The position numbers were made by a program, and so were the translations under genes. The notes beneath the pieces are model-generated. The model was not told the origin of the DNA. It saw nothing but the letters and a program-made list of their open reading frames with translations, and did not search any database. Shown here in pieces: positions 8,111 through 17,257 of a stretch of DNA of 64,000 bases; position 1 is the stretch's first letter; each line of letters begins with the position of its first letter. Source of the stretch: a bacterium (GTDB lineage Bacteria; Myxococcota_A; Bradymonadia; REDH01); contig JAUICO010000004.1 of the NCBI GenBank assembly GCA_030427825.1, positions 19,548-83,547 of the forward strand, written 5' to 3'.

Positions 8111-9115
8111 ATGCAGCATCCACTCAGAGGCTCCGGTGTTTCCGGGCTCATCGCGCTAACTTTCATCGCCGCTGTTGTTGCGGCGGCGTGCGGCGGTGCG
8201 AACACAGCAGACACCGACAACGCGGCCGCGGGGAGTCGGTCTGCGACGGCGGCATCGCAGCCGCACTCACAGCCGCACTCGCAACCACATTCCGCGCCGC
8301 TGGATCCCGGCTCGGAGCGCGCCCGTCACGAAGCCCATGGTGCCGCCATCGCGGCACGGGTCGCCGAGGCCACGGAGCGCCTCGGGTCCAGTGAGGCGGG
8401 TGCCGTTGTAGCTCGCAGCATCGAAGCGCACGGTGGCCTGGAGCGGTGGTATGCGAATGGCGACATCCATTTTCGCTTCACCTATCGCCCTCTTGGCGAG
8501 CGACCGGCCATCGACACCCGGCAGCGTGTCGACACCTGGTCATCGCGTGCGGTTCACACTCTCGCCGACGACGCCGATGTGCGCTTCGGTTTCGATGGCG
8601 AGGTCGCCTGGGTTTCTCCGGAAGACGCGGACCCGGTGCGGAGCGCCCGCTTCTGGTCGCTCACGCCGTATTACTTCGTCGCGTTGCCCTTCGTTCTTTC
8701 GGACACCGGTGTAGCCCTGGCGCTCGAAGGTACGAGCGAGTTCGAGGGGACGGCCGTCGACGTCGTACGCGCCACATTCGGCGATGGCGTCGGTGACGCT
8801 CCTGACGATTACTACGTCCTGTACTTCGCTCAGGACAGCGGGCGAATGGTCGCGATGCGCTACGTCGTCAGCTACCCGGGCTTCTTTCCCGAAGGCGGGC
8901 ATTCTCCGGAGAAGCTGATGGCGTGTGACGGATCACAGACCATCGACGGGATCACGCTCCCCGAGAGCTACCGCACCTTTCAGTGGGACGGGAACACACA
9001 CGGCGAGCTTGTCACGGAGACGACCCTCAGCGAGGTGTCCTTCGTCGGCCGCAGCGCCACCAACGTCTACGCTCCACCCGAGGGCGCGCGCATCGACGAG
9101 GGTCTGAGCCCCTGA
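8111..9115 (+). CDS. Lipoprotein of unknown function
   Basis: A 334-residue protein with a signal peptide ending VAAA-Cys27, so lipid-anchored. Just after the anchor is a short tandem SQPH repeat (three copies of a 12-base unit near 8258-8293). The remainder contains repeated beta-type segments such as IHFRFTYRPLG and VRFGFDGEVAWVS, and DGSQTIDGITLPESYRTF, reminiscent of LolA/LppX-like or DUF6503-like lipid-binding folds; this resemblance is weak. It lies 14 bases downstream of the YebC gene, with GGGAGA upstream of its ATG, so the two are probably co-transcribed. Confidence 0.65.
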   Translation: MQHPLRGSGVSGLIALTFIAAVVAAACGGANTADTDNAAAGSRSATAASQPHSQPHSQPHSAPLDPGSERARHEAHGAAIAARVAEATERLGSSEAGAVVARSIEAHGGLERWYANGDIHFRFTYRPLGERPAIDTRQRVDTWSSRAVHTLADDADVRFGFDGEVAWVSPEDADPVRSARFWSLTPYYFVALPFVLSDTGVALALEGTSEFEGTAVDVVRATFGDGVGDAPDDYYVLYFAQDSGRMVAMRYVVSYPGFFPEGGHSPEKLMACDGSQTIDGITLPESYRTFQWDGNTHGELVTETTLSEVSFVGRSATNVYAPPEGARIDEGLSP

Positions 9116-9136
9116 GGAGCCGGCGCTCACTCAGGG
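9110..9136. terminator. Candidate bidirectional terminator hairpin
   Basis: CCCTGAG (9110-9116) and CTCAGGG (9130-9136) are perfect 7-bp arms spanning the 15-bp gap between two convergent genes. There is no T-tract on either side, so it may act as a weak or Rho-assisted terminator or an mRNA 3' end protector. Confidence 0.4.
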
Positions 9137-10168
9137 TTCGGGCGCGACCCGAATCGCGATCTTGCCTCGAACACGGCCCGTCTCGCTGTACCGGTGCGCT
9201 TCAGCAAGATCTTCGAGATCAAACACGCGATCGACAACCGCCCGCAGCTGCGAGGCGTCAACGGCAGCAGCGAGCTCGGCGAGCCGCAGTCCGTCGGACG
9301 GACGTACCGCATGGGCGCCACGTGCACCGAATCGAAGACGGGCGACAACCGGCAGCTTGATCATCTCGCCGATCGTCCGGAGCAGGCCGACGGTCGGGCC
9401 GGACACCTTCGTAAACTCCGTCAGACCGGAGACGATAGAGACCATCCGCCCGCCACTACGAAGCACCGACAGAGAACGCCACTTTGTGTCCCCGCCGACG
9501 TTGTCGAGCACTACGTCGACATCAGAGACACGGTCCTCGAAACGCTCGCGCCGATAGTCGATCACGTGGTCCGCGCCGAGTTGCCGCAGGAGCTCGTGAT
9601 TCGCGGCGCCGGCCGTCGCCGTAACCTCAGCGCCGACCGACTTCGCAAGTTGAATGGCGACGCTGCCAACCCCGCCCGAGCCGGCATGTATCAACACATG
9701 CTCGCCACCGGCGAGTCCTGCCCGCCCAAACAGTGACTCCCACGCGGTCAGACCGACCAGCGGGAGCGTCGCCGCCTCAATGTGTGGAATACTCGCGGGC
9801 TTCATCGCGAGTTCACTTTCGCGGACGGCCACGTATTCTGCGTAGGTGCCCTCGCCTCGATGATTCGGCGAAGAAAACACAGCGTCACCGACCGAAAAAC
9901 GCCTGACCCGGGGCCCGACCGCGACCACAACACCCGATACATCCAACCCGATGGTGCGCGGAAGACGATAGCGGATGATACCGCGTTGCATCCCGCTTCT
10001 GATCTTGCAGTCGACCGGATTCACGCTCGTCGCGATCACGCGAATGAGCACGTCGCGACTCCCTGTCCGCGGCACATCGACATCGCGAAGCGTCAGGACA
10101 TCCGGTGCGCCGTACTGATCAAACTGCATGGCGTGCATGCGCGTGGGAACGCTCATGTGTGTACCCAT
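9131..10168 (-). CDS. Quinone-oxidoreductase-like NADP-dependent alcohol dehydrogenase (MDR superfamily)
   Basis: A 345-residue medium-chain dehydrogenase/reductase. The N-terminal GroES-like part carries the QOR-type pattern (YGAPDVLTLRDVDVP, SVNPVDCKIRSGM, GLDVSGVVVAVG, GDAVF) and lacks the zinc-binding Cys cluster of classical alcohol dehydrogenases. The coenzyme domain has HAGSGGVGSVAIQLAK, the NADPH-binding AxxGGVG loop, then LGADHVIDYR. The C-terminus ends with AHRYSETGRVRGKIAIRV, typical of the family. It probably reduces quinones or enones with NADPH. Several Met codons lie close together (10168, 10156, 10138, 10129), with no clear ribosome-binding site to choose between them. Confidence 0.88.
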   Translation of the reverse strand: MGTHMSVPTRMHAMQFDQYGAPDVLTLRDVDVPRTGSRDVLIRVIATSVNPVDCKIRSGMQRGIIRYRLPRTIGLDVSGVVVAVGPRVRRFSVGDAVFSSPNHRGEGTYAEYVAVRESELAMKPASIPHIEAATLPLVGLTAWESLFGRAGLAGGEHVLIHAGSGGVGSVAIQLAKSVGAEVTATAGAANHELLRQLGADHVIDYRRERFEDRVSDVDVVLDNVGGDTKWRSLSVLRSGGRMVSIVSGLTEFTKVSGPTVGLLRTIGEMIKLPVVARLRFGARGAHAVRPSDGLRLAELAAAVDASQLRAVVDRVFDLEDLAEAHRYSETGRVRGKIAIRVAPEP

Positions 10169-10237
10169 GACAGGGCACTTGCAGGTTGCCCTACAATGGC
10201 CGGTGGTCCTTCGTCGCGAGGGCGTTGCCGTTGCAGG

Positions 10238-12040
10238 TCATGCATCAAGTGAGGAGTCCGCGACGTTTTCGTCCATGGAGAACACCGCGTTTCGTCCATG
10301 CTCTTTGACGAGATAGAGGGCACGGTCCGAGCGCTCGATAACCGAGGTGAGATCCTCGTCCCTGGTAAAGGCCAGACCGATGCTGCAGGTGACGTGAGCC
10401 TCTCCCGCATCGAAGCGAAGCGGTGAGCCGGCGACACCCGCGCGGATCTCCTCGGCGGCGGCGAGGGGGTCGCCGCAGGCGCTGCCGAATACGATAATGA
10501 ACTCGTCACCGCCCGTGCGGAAGATCAGCGAGTCTTCGCTCAGATACTGCTGCACGCGCCACGCGAAAGCTCGCAGCAGCGCGTCGCCGCCACCGTGACC
10601 GAAGGTGTCGTTGAGGGTCTTGAAGTTGTCCACGTCAACGCTGGCGATCGCGACCGGCAGTACGGGCACCGCCGTGGTGAAGCTCACCAGTCTGCCCTGA
10701 CCACGCCATGACTCAAAGGCCAGGCGGTTTGGGACACCGGTCAACGGATCGTACCTCGCGACCCGTTGAATCTCGCGCAGCTGCTTTTCGATTCGCACTG
10801 CTGAGCGCATCACCACGCCGAATTCGACCCCGTCTTCGAGCCTGCGACGAACGACCGAGGTCATCACAGAGATCTCGTCGCCGTTGCGGTGCAACGCAAC
10901 CATGCGGGTGGGGTCGTCGTTGGCGGCCGACTCGTTTCCGCGCGCGACGAAGTCCTTCACAATCTGTTTGTGCCTGGTTCTCATCGCACGGGGAATCAGC
11001 ATTTCGATACTCTGGCCCCTGAGCTCTTCCGGGCTCCAGCCCAGCAGCTTGTAGACCGAAGCACTCGATTGCTTGATGGTCATCTCCGGCGACACAGCAA
11101 GGATCACCTCCTCGGTCTCGTTGAGGATCTTCAGCAGGGTGGACTCGAGGCGACCGCGCTCGCGCTGTTCATCCCGAAGCTGGTGCGAGATTCGCTGCTC
11201 GCGGCTCATCAGGAACACGATCCCGACAAGAGCCGTCGTAGTCCCGATCGCACCTGCCGTGGTTCGCACGACACCTGCCGGCAGCCACCCGGCAGAAGTG
11301 ATGTAGGTGGAGATCCCGACAATGGCGATTGGGGCCGCGAGCACTACGAGAATCAGCAGACGGGTCAGGCGTCCTTCGCGGGTCTGGGCGATCACTACGG
11401 ACGACAGGTTGTCCCCGGGCGCGTTCAGCACAATGCCCACGTAGTACATGATCAGCGAGACCGAGGTCGGGACAGACATCGTGCGAAAGAAGCCAACGTC
11501 TGCGATGTATCCTTCAGCGAACAGGTGCGCCGACCCCCCTATCAGGGGCAGGGACAGGCCAAGAAAGGCGAACATCGCGTAGGGAACGCGCCGGCGGCGT
11601 ATGCGTTCGACGGAACGGGCCAGGGCCAGCAACGCGGCCAGCAGAAATGCCAGGGCCGTCGCCGGCGCCATCCGTCCGGGTAGGGTCTCCGACCTGGTGT
11701 CCCGAGCCAGAACTTCATCGAGAAAGAAGCTCTGCCCCAGGGCGTACTCTACGAGGGTCCCGACCGAGATGAGCAGTATGCAGCCGATCGCCATCGCGCG
11801 GGTGGACATTGGAAGGCGCCCGGCGAGTGAGATTACGATCACGCCGCAAAGCATGATGCACACCGCCGAGTTCGCTTTCATTGTCTGCGCGAAAAGGTGC
11901 TCGGCCCAGATTCCGTGCCCCGGCAACCACCAGTTCACCAGCGCCACGAGCCCGACAACCACAAGCGCGAAGCCGATGCGAGTCGCCTGAACGGCGGAAT
12001 CCGTGCCCGGCCGTGGCTCTGCCGTACCGGGCGCCTGCAT
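10238..12040 (-). CDS. Membrane-anchored PAS-GGDEF diguanylate cyclase
   Basis: The start is placed at the ATG at 12040; upstream in-frame starts are TTG only. The 600-residue protein has about eight predicted membrane helices in its first 290 residues (a MASE-like sensory region), a short coiled linker, a PAS domain (about 305-420, with VSPEMTIKQSSASVYKLLGW and RNGDEISVMTSVV), then a GGDEF domain with YDPLTGVPNRLAFE, DVDNFKTLNDTFGHGGGDALL and the intact catalytic RTGGDEF. These are the marks of an active c-di-GMP synthase. The RxxD inhibitory I-site expected upstream of the GGDEF is absent, so product feedback may be lost. Membrane-located signalling is inferred. Confidence 0.9.
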   Translation of the reverse strand: MQAPGTAEPRPGTDSAVQATRIGFALVVVGLVALVNWWLPGHGIWAEHLFAQTMKANSAVCIMLCGVIVISLAGRLPMSTRAMAIGCILLISVGTLVEYALGQSFFLDEVLARDTRSETLPGRMAPATALAFLLAALLALARSVERIRRRRVPYAMFAFLGLSLPLIGGSAHLFAEGYIADVGFFRTMSVPTSVSLIMYYVGIVLNAPGDNLSSVVIAQTREGRLTRLLILVVLAAPIAIVGISTYITSAGWLPAGVVRTTAGAIGTTTALVGIVFLMSREQRISHQLRDEQRERGRLESTLLKILNETEEVILAVSPEMTIKQSSASVYKLLGWSPEELRGQSIEMLIPRAMRTRHKQIVKDFVARGNESAANDDPTRMVALHRNGDEISVMTSVVRRRLEDGVEFGVVMRSAVRIEKQLREIQRVARYDPLTGVPNRLAFESWRGQGRLVSFTTAVPVLPVAIASVDVDNFKTLNDTFGHGGGDALLRAFAWRVQQYLSEDSLIFRTGGDEFIIVFGSACGDPLAAAEEIRAGVAGSPLRFDAGEAHVTCSIGLAFTRDEDLTSVIERSDRALYLVKEHGRNAVFSMDENVADSSLDA

Positions 12041-12216
12041 CGGTGAGACGATGTAACGCTCTCGATCTGGACTCGCGTCTTGCAAGACAGGCCGCCTCCA
12101 ATCGACAGGGCGCAACTGGAACCCAGCTACCCTGCCAATGTACTTCAGCGAAGGGCGTGGATACCAGCACTAACGCCGCCGGCGGCTCACCATGAAACCC
12201 GGCGACAAGCTCGACC

Positions 12217-12277
12217 GCTGGAATACTCCGGATTCCAGCTCGCGGCTTCGGGCCCGACGGATTCGGCCGGGCCCGAA
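12217..12277 (-). terminator. Pair of strong hairpins downstream of the small lipoprotein gene
   Basis: Reading on the minus strand, 10-bp perfect arms (TTCGGGCCCG and CGGGCCCGAA, 12247-12277, 11-nt loop) begin nine bases after the stop at 12287. They are followed by a second inverted repeat with 8-bp arms (GCTGGAAT and ATTCCAGC, 12217-12239). No T-tract is present. They probably end or protect the small lipoprotein mRNA. Confidence 0.45.
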
Positions 12278-12286
12278 CGGGAACTC

Positions 12287-12568
12287 TTACATTCCGGCGG
12301 CTTCGGCGGCTTCGGTCATGCATGCGCGGGCATCGCTCTCGCCCTCCGCATTCATCATGCACTTGGCCGCCTTCTTCCAGATCTTGCCGTCCACGAGGTC
12401 CTTGAACTGGGTCAACGCCTCTTCGCATTCACCGAGCTCCTCGGACGAGACGTCTTCGCCCGCGTTCTTGGCAATTTTCTTGCACACAGCCTTGGGCGAC
12501 GGTGTGCAGGCTGCTGCGAGGAAGAAGACTGCGATAAGGGTCGCAAGTGCTTTGGCGAATTTCGACAT
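12287..12568 (-). CDS. Small Cys-rich lipoprotein
   Basis: A 93-residue product starting at the ATG at 12568, with GGAGATAGGA immediately upstream. The signal peptide ends LAAA-Cys21, and about 70 mature residues follow with four further cysteines (CKKIAKN, GECEEAL, KCMM, ACMTEA), likely two disulfides in a small helical bundle. I do not recognise the family; similar short Cys-bearing lipoproteins are frequent in Myxococcota-type genomes. It is followed by hairpins at 12217-12277. Confidence 0.7.
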   Translation of the reverse strand: MSKFAKALATLIAVFFLAAACTPSPKAVCKKIAKNAGEDVSSEELGECEEALTQFKDLVDGKIWKKAAKCMMNAEGESDARACMTEAAEAAGM

Positions 12569-12853
12569 TCCTATCTCCGGTGTAGAGCCTCCCGAACCCT
12601 CTTCAAAGCGGGGACGAAAAGCACGTGGCAAGCGCGCCTGATGCGAGCGCGTCATCGCCAACTAGCGCACTGTGAGCGCAGAATCCACGACGCTGCGACA
12701 CGAGCCACCATGGCGCAGAGCGAACGCATCTGCCGCCGGAAGTCCCCCGCCGACGGCGCAGCGTACCGCATGACAATGCGCCGCGCGGCCCACGACGGGC
12801 CAGGTCAGCGCATGGGGCTTTGAACGCGCCGCCGTTGCGCGTATTGCGCTCTC

Positions 12854-14809
12854 ATGTCCGACACCTCCCGAAAGAACCCCCGACCGGGGCTGCCCCTGGT
12901 GGTCGCCCGTGACCTGCGACACTCATTCGGAGGTCCGTTGCTGCTCGACGACGCGCGGATCGAGGTTCGGCGGGGAGATCGGGTCGCCCTGTTCGGACGC
13001 AACGGCGAAGGGAAGTCCACGCTGCTGCGGGTACTTACGGGTGACCTGAAGCCGGACTCCGGCGTGGTAGATCTGGCCGCGGGGAGCACCGTCGCGGTGC
13101 TGACGCAGGCCGTCCCGGAGCCCTCCGACGGCAGCGTATTCGACGTGGTAACCGAAGGACTGGGCGAGGTGAGCGAGGCACTCGCTGCGTACCACCACGC
13201 CGTCGAGAGGGTGAGCGTCGACGCCTCGGACCGCAGCTTCGCGGCACTCGAACGAGCGCAATCACAGCTCGAAGCGGTAGACGGCTGGCGGGCCCACGAC
13301 CGTGTAGAGAAGGTGCTCTCACGCCTTGAGCTGGATGGCGACGCCCTCTTCGGTACCCTCTCGGGCGGATGGCGCCGGCGCGTATACATGGCACGTGCCC
13401 TCGTCCGTGAGCCCGATCTTCTGCTCCTCGACGAACCCACAAACCACCTCGATATTGACGCCATCGAGTGGCTTGAGACCCTGCTGACCAACTACAACGG
13501 TGCCCTGATCTTCATTACGCATGACCGCGCCTTTCTCAGGGCCGTGGCGAACCGTATCGTCGAGCTGGACCGCGGCAGGCTTGTCGAATTCTCCCCCGAT
13601 TTCGACCGCTACCTCGAAGAGAAAGAGCATGCGCTGGATGTCGAAGAAGCGCATGATCAGCACTTTGACCGCAAGCTTGCTGCCGAAGAAGCGTGGATTC
13701 GCCAGGGGATCAAGGCGCGGCGCACACGCAACGAAGGACGCGTCCGAGCCCTGAAGCGCATGCGCAGCGAGCGCGCGAAGCGACGAAAGCGGAAACAGAG
13801 CGCCGGGTTTGCGATCCAGCAGGCGCAGAGCTCGGGATCGATCGTCCTCGAAGCGGAGTCGGTATCCTTCGCCTACGACGATCAACCTGTCATCCGAGAC
13901 TTTTCGCTGCTTCTGCGTCGCGGCAGCCGCCTCGGTCTGATCGGCGCCAACGGCAGCGGTAAGACGACCCTGCTGCGGCTTCTGCTCGGTGAACTGGAGC
14001 CGGACTCCGGCACAGTACGGCACGGTACACGGCTCGAAGTCGGGTACTTCGACCAGCTGAGAGACGCCCTGGACCTCAACGCGACGGTCTCAAAGACCGT
14101 GGCAGATGATGGCGACATGATCGTCGTTGGCGATCAGAACATGCACGTGATCGCGTACCTCCGCATGTTCCTCTTCGATGAAGCGCAGGCCCGCTCGCCC
14201 GTTCGGGTGCTGTCCGGCGGCGAGCGCAACCGGCTTGTTCTCGCGAAGCTCTTTTCGCGACCGGCAAACGTACTTGTCCTCGACGAGCCCACGAACGATC
14301 TCGACGTAGAGACACTCGACGTCCTGGAAGAGCAGCTCTCACGCTTCGAAGGCACGGTCCTCGTCGTCAGCCACGACCGCGAGTTCCTCGACAATATCGC
14401 CACCGAGAGCCTGATCTTCGAAGGTGACGGCGTCGTGACCCGGGTTGTCGGTGGGTACGAGATGTGGGCCCGCCTGCGAGACGAACGCCTCACGGCACAG
14501 GCAGCTCTCGATGCCGCCGATGCCGAGACGGCGGCGAAGCATGCCGCGATGGCCGCGGCGACGGTGGCACCGCCAAAGAAGATGAGCAGCGCAGACCGAC
14601 GCGAGTTATCGATGCTGCCGGCACGCATCGAATCCCTGGAGGCTGAGCAGACCGCAATCAACGAAGCGTTGATGGACCCACTGATGCACAAAGAGCGCGG
14701 CGCCGAGGTGGCTGAGGCTGTGGAACGGCTGGAGGCGATCACAAGCTCCCTCGAAGAGCTGTACGCCCGATGGGAAGAGTTGGAAGCACAGGCAGCGGAT
14801 TGCAGCTGA
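12854..14809 (+). CDS. ABC-F family ATPase (Uup/YheS-like)
   Basis: A soluble protein of 651 residues with two ABC ATPase domains and no membrane segments. Domain 1 has Walker A GRNGEGKST, signature SGGWRRR and LLLLDEPTNHLDI. Domain 2 has GANGSGKTT, SGGERNR and VLDEPTNDLDVETLD. A linker rich in Arg and Lys (MRSERAKRRKRKQS) separates them, and the C-terminus is a coiled coil (LPARIESLEAEQTAINEAL), as in Uup. ABC-F proteins act on the ribosome, resolving stalled or mis-positioned complexes; Uup also affects DNA recombination. The signature and coiled coil favour Uup, but the subgroup is not certain. The ATG at 12854 is upstream of the first strand of domain 1. Confidence 0.9.
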   Translation: MSDTSRKNPRPGLPLVVARDLRHSFGGPLLLDDARIEVRRGDRVALFGRNGEGKSTLLRVLTGDLKPDSGVVDLAAGSTVAVLTQAVPEPSDGSVFDVVTEGLGEVSEALAAYHHAVERVSVDASDRSFAALERAQSQLEAVDGWRAHDRVEKVLSRLELDGDALFGTLSGGWRRRVYMARALVREPDLLLLDEPTNHLDIDAIEWLETLLTNYNGALIFITHDRAFLRAVANRIVELDRGRLVEFSPDFDRYLEEKEHALDVEEAHDQHFDRKLAAEEAWIRQGIKARRTRNEGRVRALKRMRSERAKRRKRKQSAGFAIQQAQSSGSIVLEAESVSFAYDDQPVIRDFSLLLRRGSRLGLIGANGSGKTTLLRLLLGELEPDSGTVRHGTRLEVGYFDQLRDALDLNATVSKTVADDGDMIVVGDQNMHVIAYLRMFLFDEAQARSPVRVLSGGERNRLVLAKLFSRPANVLVLDEPTNDLDVETLDVLEEQLSRFEGTVLVVSHDREFLDNIATESLIFEGDGVVTRVVGGYEMWARLRDERLTAQAALDAADAETAAKHAAMAAATVAPPKKMSSADRRELSMLPARIESLEAEQTAINEALMDPLMHKERGAEVAEAVERLEAITSSLEELYARWEELEAQAADCS

Positions 14810-14958
14810 GCGCTACGAAGCTGAAGCTGCGGCGAGCGAAGAACACAACGGACAACAAAGTCTACTGAAATCGCCGAACCCCCTTTTCAACCGCCAACGA
14901 CGACTTACTGACGCCCCAACCCGGCGCAACAGCCGCCGAACACTGCGATGAGGAAATC

Positions 14959-15999
14959 ATGATCCTACGCCAGCTTTTCGACGAAAACTCATGGACCTAC
15001 ACCTACCTGCTCGCCGACCCTGAGACACGTCGCGCCGTCATCATTGATCCGGTCGCGGAGCAGGTCGAGCGCGACATGCGCCTGGTGGAAGAGCTCGGCC
15101 TGGAGCTGCTCTACACGATGGACACGCACGTGCACGCCGACCACGTCACCGGCTCGGGCCTGATCCGCGACCGAAGCGGCGCAAAAACCGTCGCCGGGGA
15201 AGCCGCAGACGTACAATGCATCGACATCGCCGCCGGTGATGGCCAACGACTCAGCTTCGGCAACTACGAGGTCGAAGTCCGCAGCACGCCCGGGCACACC
15301 AACGGGTGCGTCAGCTTCATCGTAGAGGCCGACGGGCAGACCTACGCCTTCACAGGCGACGCGCTGCTGATCAGAGGCTGCGGGCGAACCGATTTTCAGC
15401 AGGGCAGCGCCCGCTCACTCTACAAGTCGGTCCGCGAACGCATCTTTTCGCTGCCTGAGGACACGCTCGTCTACCCCGGCCACGACTACCGCGGACACAC
15501 CGCCAGCAGCGTCGGGGAAGAGCGCGCCCACAATCGCCGCCTGCGCGACAGCGTCAGCGAAGACGAGTTTGTGCACATCATGGCGAACCTGAAGCTCGCG
15601 AACCCGAAGCTGATGGACATCGCCGTACCCGCCAACATGAGCTGCGGACTCTCCAACGATTACGACGCCGAAGCGACTCGTCGCTTTAACGAGGCGCCGG
15701 CAGCGGCCCTGCAGAACCTCGACGGCTTCCGCATCATCGATGTGCGCCAGCCCATAGAGTTCAACGGCGAGCTCGGCCACATCGAAGGCGCAGAGCTTAT
15801 CCCTCTGGACGGACTGCGAGCCGCCGCCGAGGACATGAGCAGAGACGAGGCGCTGCTTTTCGTCTGCCGCTCCGGCAACCGGTCACGGATGGCCTGTGAG
15901 CTCTTTGCAGAGATGGGCTTTCGTCATCTGACCAACCTTGCCGGTGGGATGATCGGCTGGAACGCGAACGCAGCGCGGCAGGCGGGCGGCGTGCGCTGA
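14959..15999 (+). CDS. Persulfide dioxygenase-rhodanese fusion (ETHE1-like)
   Basis: A 346-residue fusion. Residues 1-230 are a metallo-beta-lactamase fold of the ETHE1 type: THVHADHVTG iron ligands, TPGHTNGCVSF, FTGDALLIRGCGRTDFQ, YPGHDYRG. Residues about 255-340 form a rhodanese domain with the active-site loop CRSGNRS (Cys303) and a final GGMIGWN. In characterised relatives (PRF and CstB-type enzymes) glutathione persulfide is oxidised to sulfite by the non-haem iron domain while the rhodanese handles sulfane sulfur. This points to sulfide or persulfide detoxification in the cytoplasm. The 149-bp upstream gap has no obvious regulatory repeat. Confidence 0.92.
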   Translation: MILRQLFDENSWTYTYLLADPETRRAVIIDPVAEQVERDMRLVEELGLELLYTMDTHVHADHVTGSGLIRDRSGAKTVAGEAADVQCIDIAAGDGQRLSFGNYEVEVRSTPGHTNGCVSFIVEADGQTYAFTGDALLIRGCGRTDFQQGSARSLYKSVRERIFSLPEDTLVYPGHDYRGHTASSVGEERAHNRRLRDSVSEDEFVHIMANLKLANPKLMDIAVPANMSCGLSNDYDAEATRRFNEAPAAALQNLDGFRIIDVRQPIEFNGELGHIEGAELIPLDGLRAAAEDMSRDEALLFVCRSGNRSRMACELFAEMGFRHLTNLAGGMIGWNANAARQAGGVR

Positions 16000-16084
16000 G
16001 ACCAGGCGACGGCGCATTGCCGCTTGTTCGCCGTCCTACGCTTCGCTACGGGACCGCCCTTCTCTCAGGCCGGTTACGTGGCGA

Positions 16085-17251
16085 ATGTCCGTTCTCAGCT
16101 ACATATGGCAGGCGCTGACCTTCGCCCTCACGGTACCCGCGATGCTGGTGCCGGCGATGCTCACGCGCAGCCCCGATCGCCCGTGGGTGATTGGAGGCCA
16201 CGGTGGCCGTGCCTACATGGACAACTCCGCCGCGCTACACGCTCACGCGGTAGACGCCGGGCAGCCTGTGATCTGGATCGCAGGCAACCGCCGCCTCGCC
16301 GACGACCTGCGTGCAAAAGGCTACGAGGTCCGCCGCCGCGGTTCTGCAGCGGCCCGTTGGGCACTGCTGACAGCGCCGGCCGTGATCTACTCCCATGGCG
16401 AAGATGACGTTGAGCTCTATGGGATCCTGCTTCGACGCGTGCTCGGTGAGCGCATCTACCTGAACCACTGCATGAACCACCTGAAAGCAGGGCAGCACTA
16501 CACGCCGGCCGCCGATTCGCGCCGAGGCCCGGGCCGATGGATGTACAACCTGCTGGTCACCGACTTTGACCACCTGCTGGCCTGCACCGAGGCCGAGCGG
16601 GCGAACTTTGAACTGTCCTTCCCCCATCGAAAGGAGCGCATTCAGCTCGGTGGCGGCGCTCATGTCGACGGCTGGATGCGAATGCGCGAGTCGGCCCACG
16701 ATGGAAGCATCCTGTATTTTCCGACCTTTCGAGAAGGAAACGAGGCGCAACTGCGCCTCGAGGACACGATCGAAGAGCTTGCCGCGAGCGATCAGCTCAC
16801 CGAATGGCTGCGCGCCACGAGCCGGCGAATGTACATCGTAACGCATACGAACACCCGCGTGCGACCACTACAGGTCGCCGAGCCCTTTGCGCTCGCCCCA
16901 CCAGAGCGCCTTCTTGAGCTGGCGGCCCGCTCCGCGCTGCTCATCTCAGACTACTCCGGCGTGACCTTTGACTATTTCGCCCTGAATCGACCAATCATGC
17001 TCTTTCCCTTTGATCTGGCTTCGTATCTGACGAAGCGCCGGCTCTACGTAGAGTACTCGGAGCTCGACTTCGCTATGCACGCCACCACCCCTGAGAGGCT
17101 GATCGAGCTGCTCACCAACGAGTCCTGGCTCGACGATACGCGCGTGGCCGAGGGTCGCGATCGCTGGCGCACTCGCCTTTTTGCTCATGACGGCCCCGCA
17201 CATTGTGCCGATACCTTCGCGGCCATCCGCAACATTGTCGCGCCCGGCTGA
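16085..17251 (+). CDS. CDP-glycerol glycerophosphotransferase family protein (TagB/TagF-like)
   Basis: A 388-residue protein with an N-terminal membrane-associated helix. It shows the CDP-glycerol glycerophosphotransferase pattern: IYLNHCMNHLKAGQHY, ASEAERANF-like CTEAERANFELSF, ILYFPTFREG, and near the C-terminus ALLISDYSGVTFDYFALNRPIMLFPFD, which carries the SDYSS-like catalytic signature, followed by YLTKRRLYVEY. The family moves glycerol-3-phosphate from CDP-glycerol onto a lipid-linked or polymer acceptor. It is first in a three-gene run with an LtaS-like and a flippase-like gene (6-bp gap, then 4-bp overlap), suggesting assembly of a glycerophosphate-containing envelope polymer. No CDP-glycerol synthase is in the window. 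Confidence 0.8.
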   Translation: MSVLSYIWQALTFALTVPAMLVPAMLTRSPDRPWVIGGHGGRAYMDNSAALHAHAVDAGQPVIWIAGNRRLADDLRAKGYEVRRRGSAAARWALLTAPAVIYSHGEDDVELYGILLRRVLGERIYLNHCMNHLKAGQHYTPAADSRRGPGRWMYNLLVTDFDHLLACTEAERANFELSFPHRKERIQLGGGAHVDGWMRMRESAHDGSILYFPTFREGNEAQLRLEDTIEELAASDQLTEWLRATSRRMYIVTHTNTRVRPLQVAEPFALAPPERLLELAARSALLISDYSGVTFDYFALNRPIMLFPFDLASYLTKRRLYVEYSELDFAMHATTPERLIELLTNESWLDDTRVAEGRDRWRTRLFAHDGPAHCADTFAAIRNIVAPG

Positions 17252-17257
17252 CGGCTG

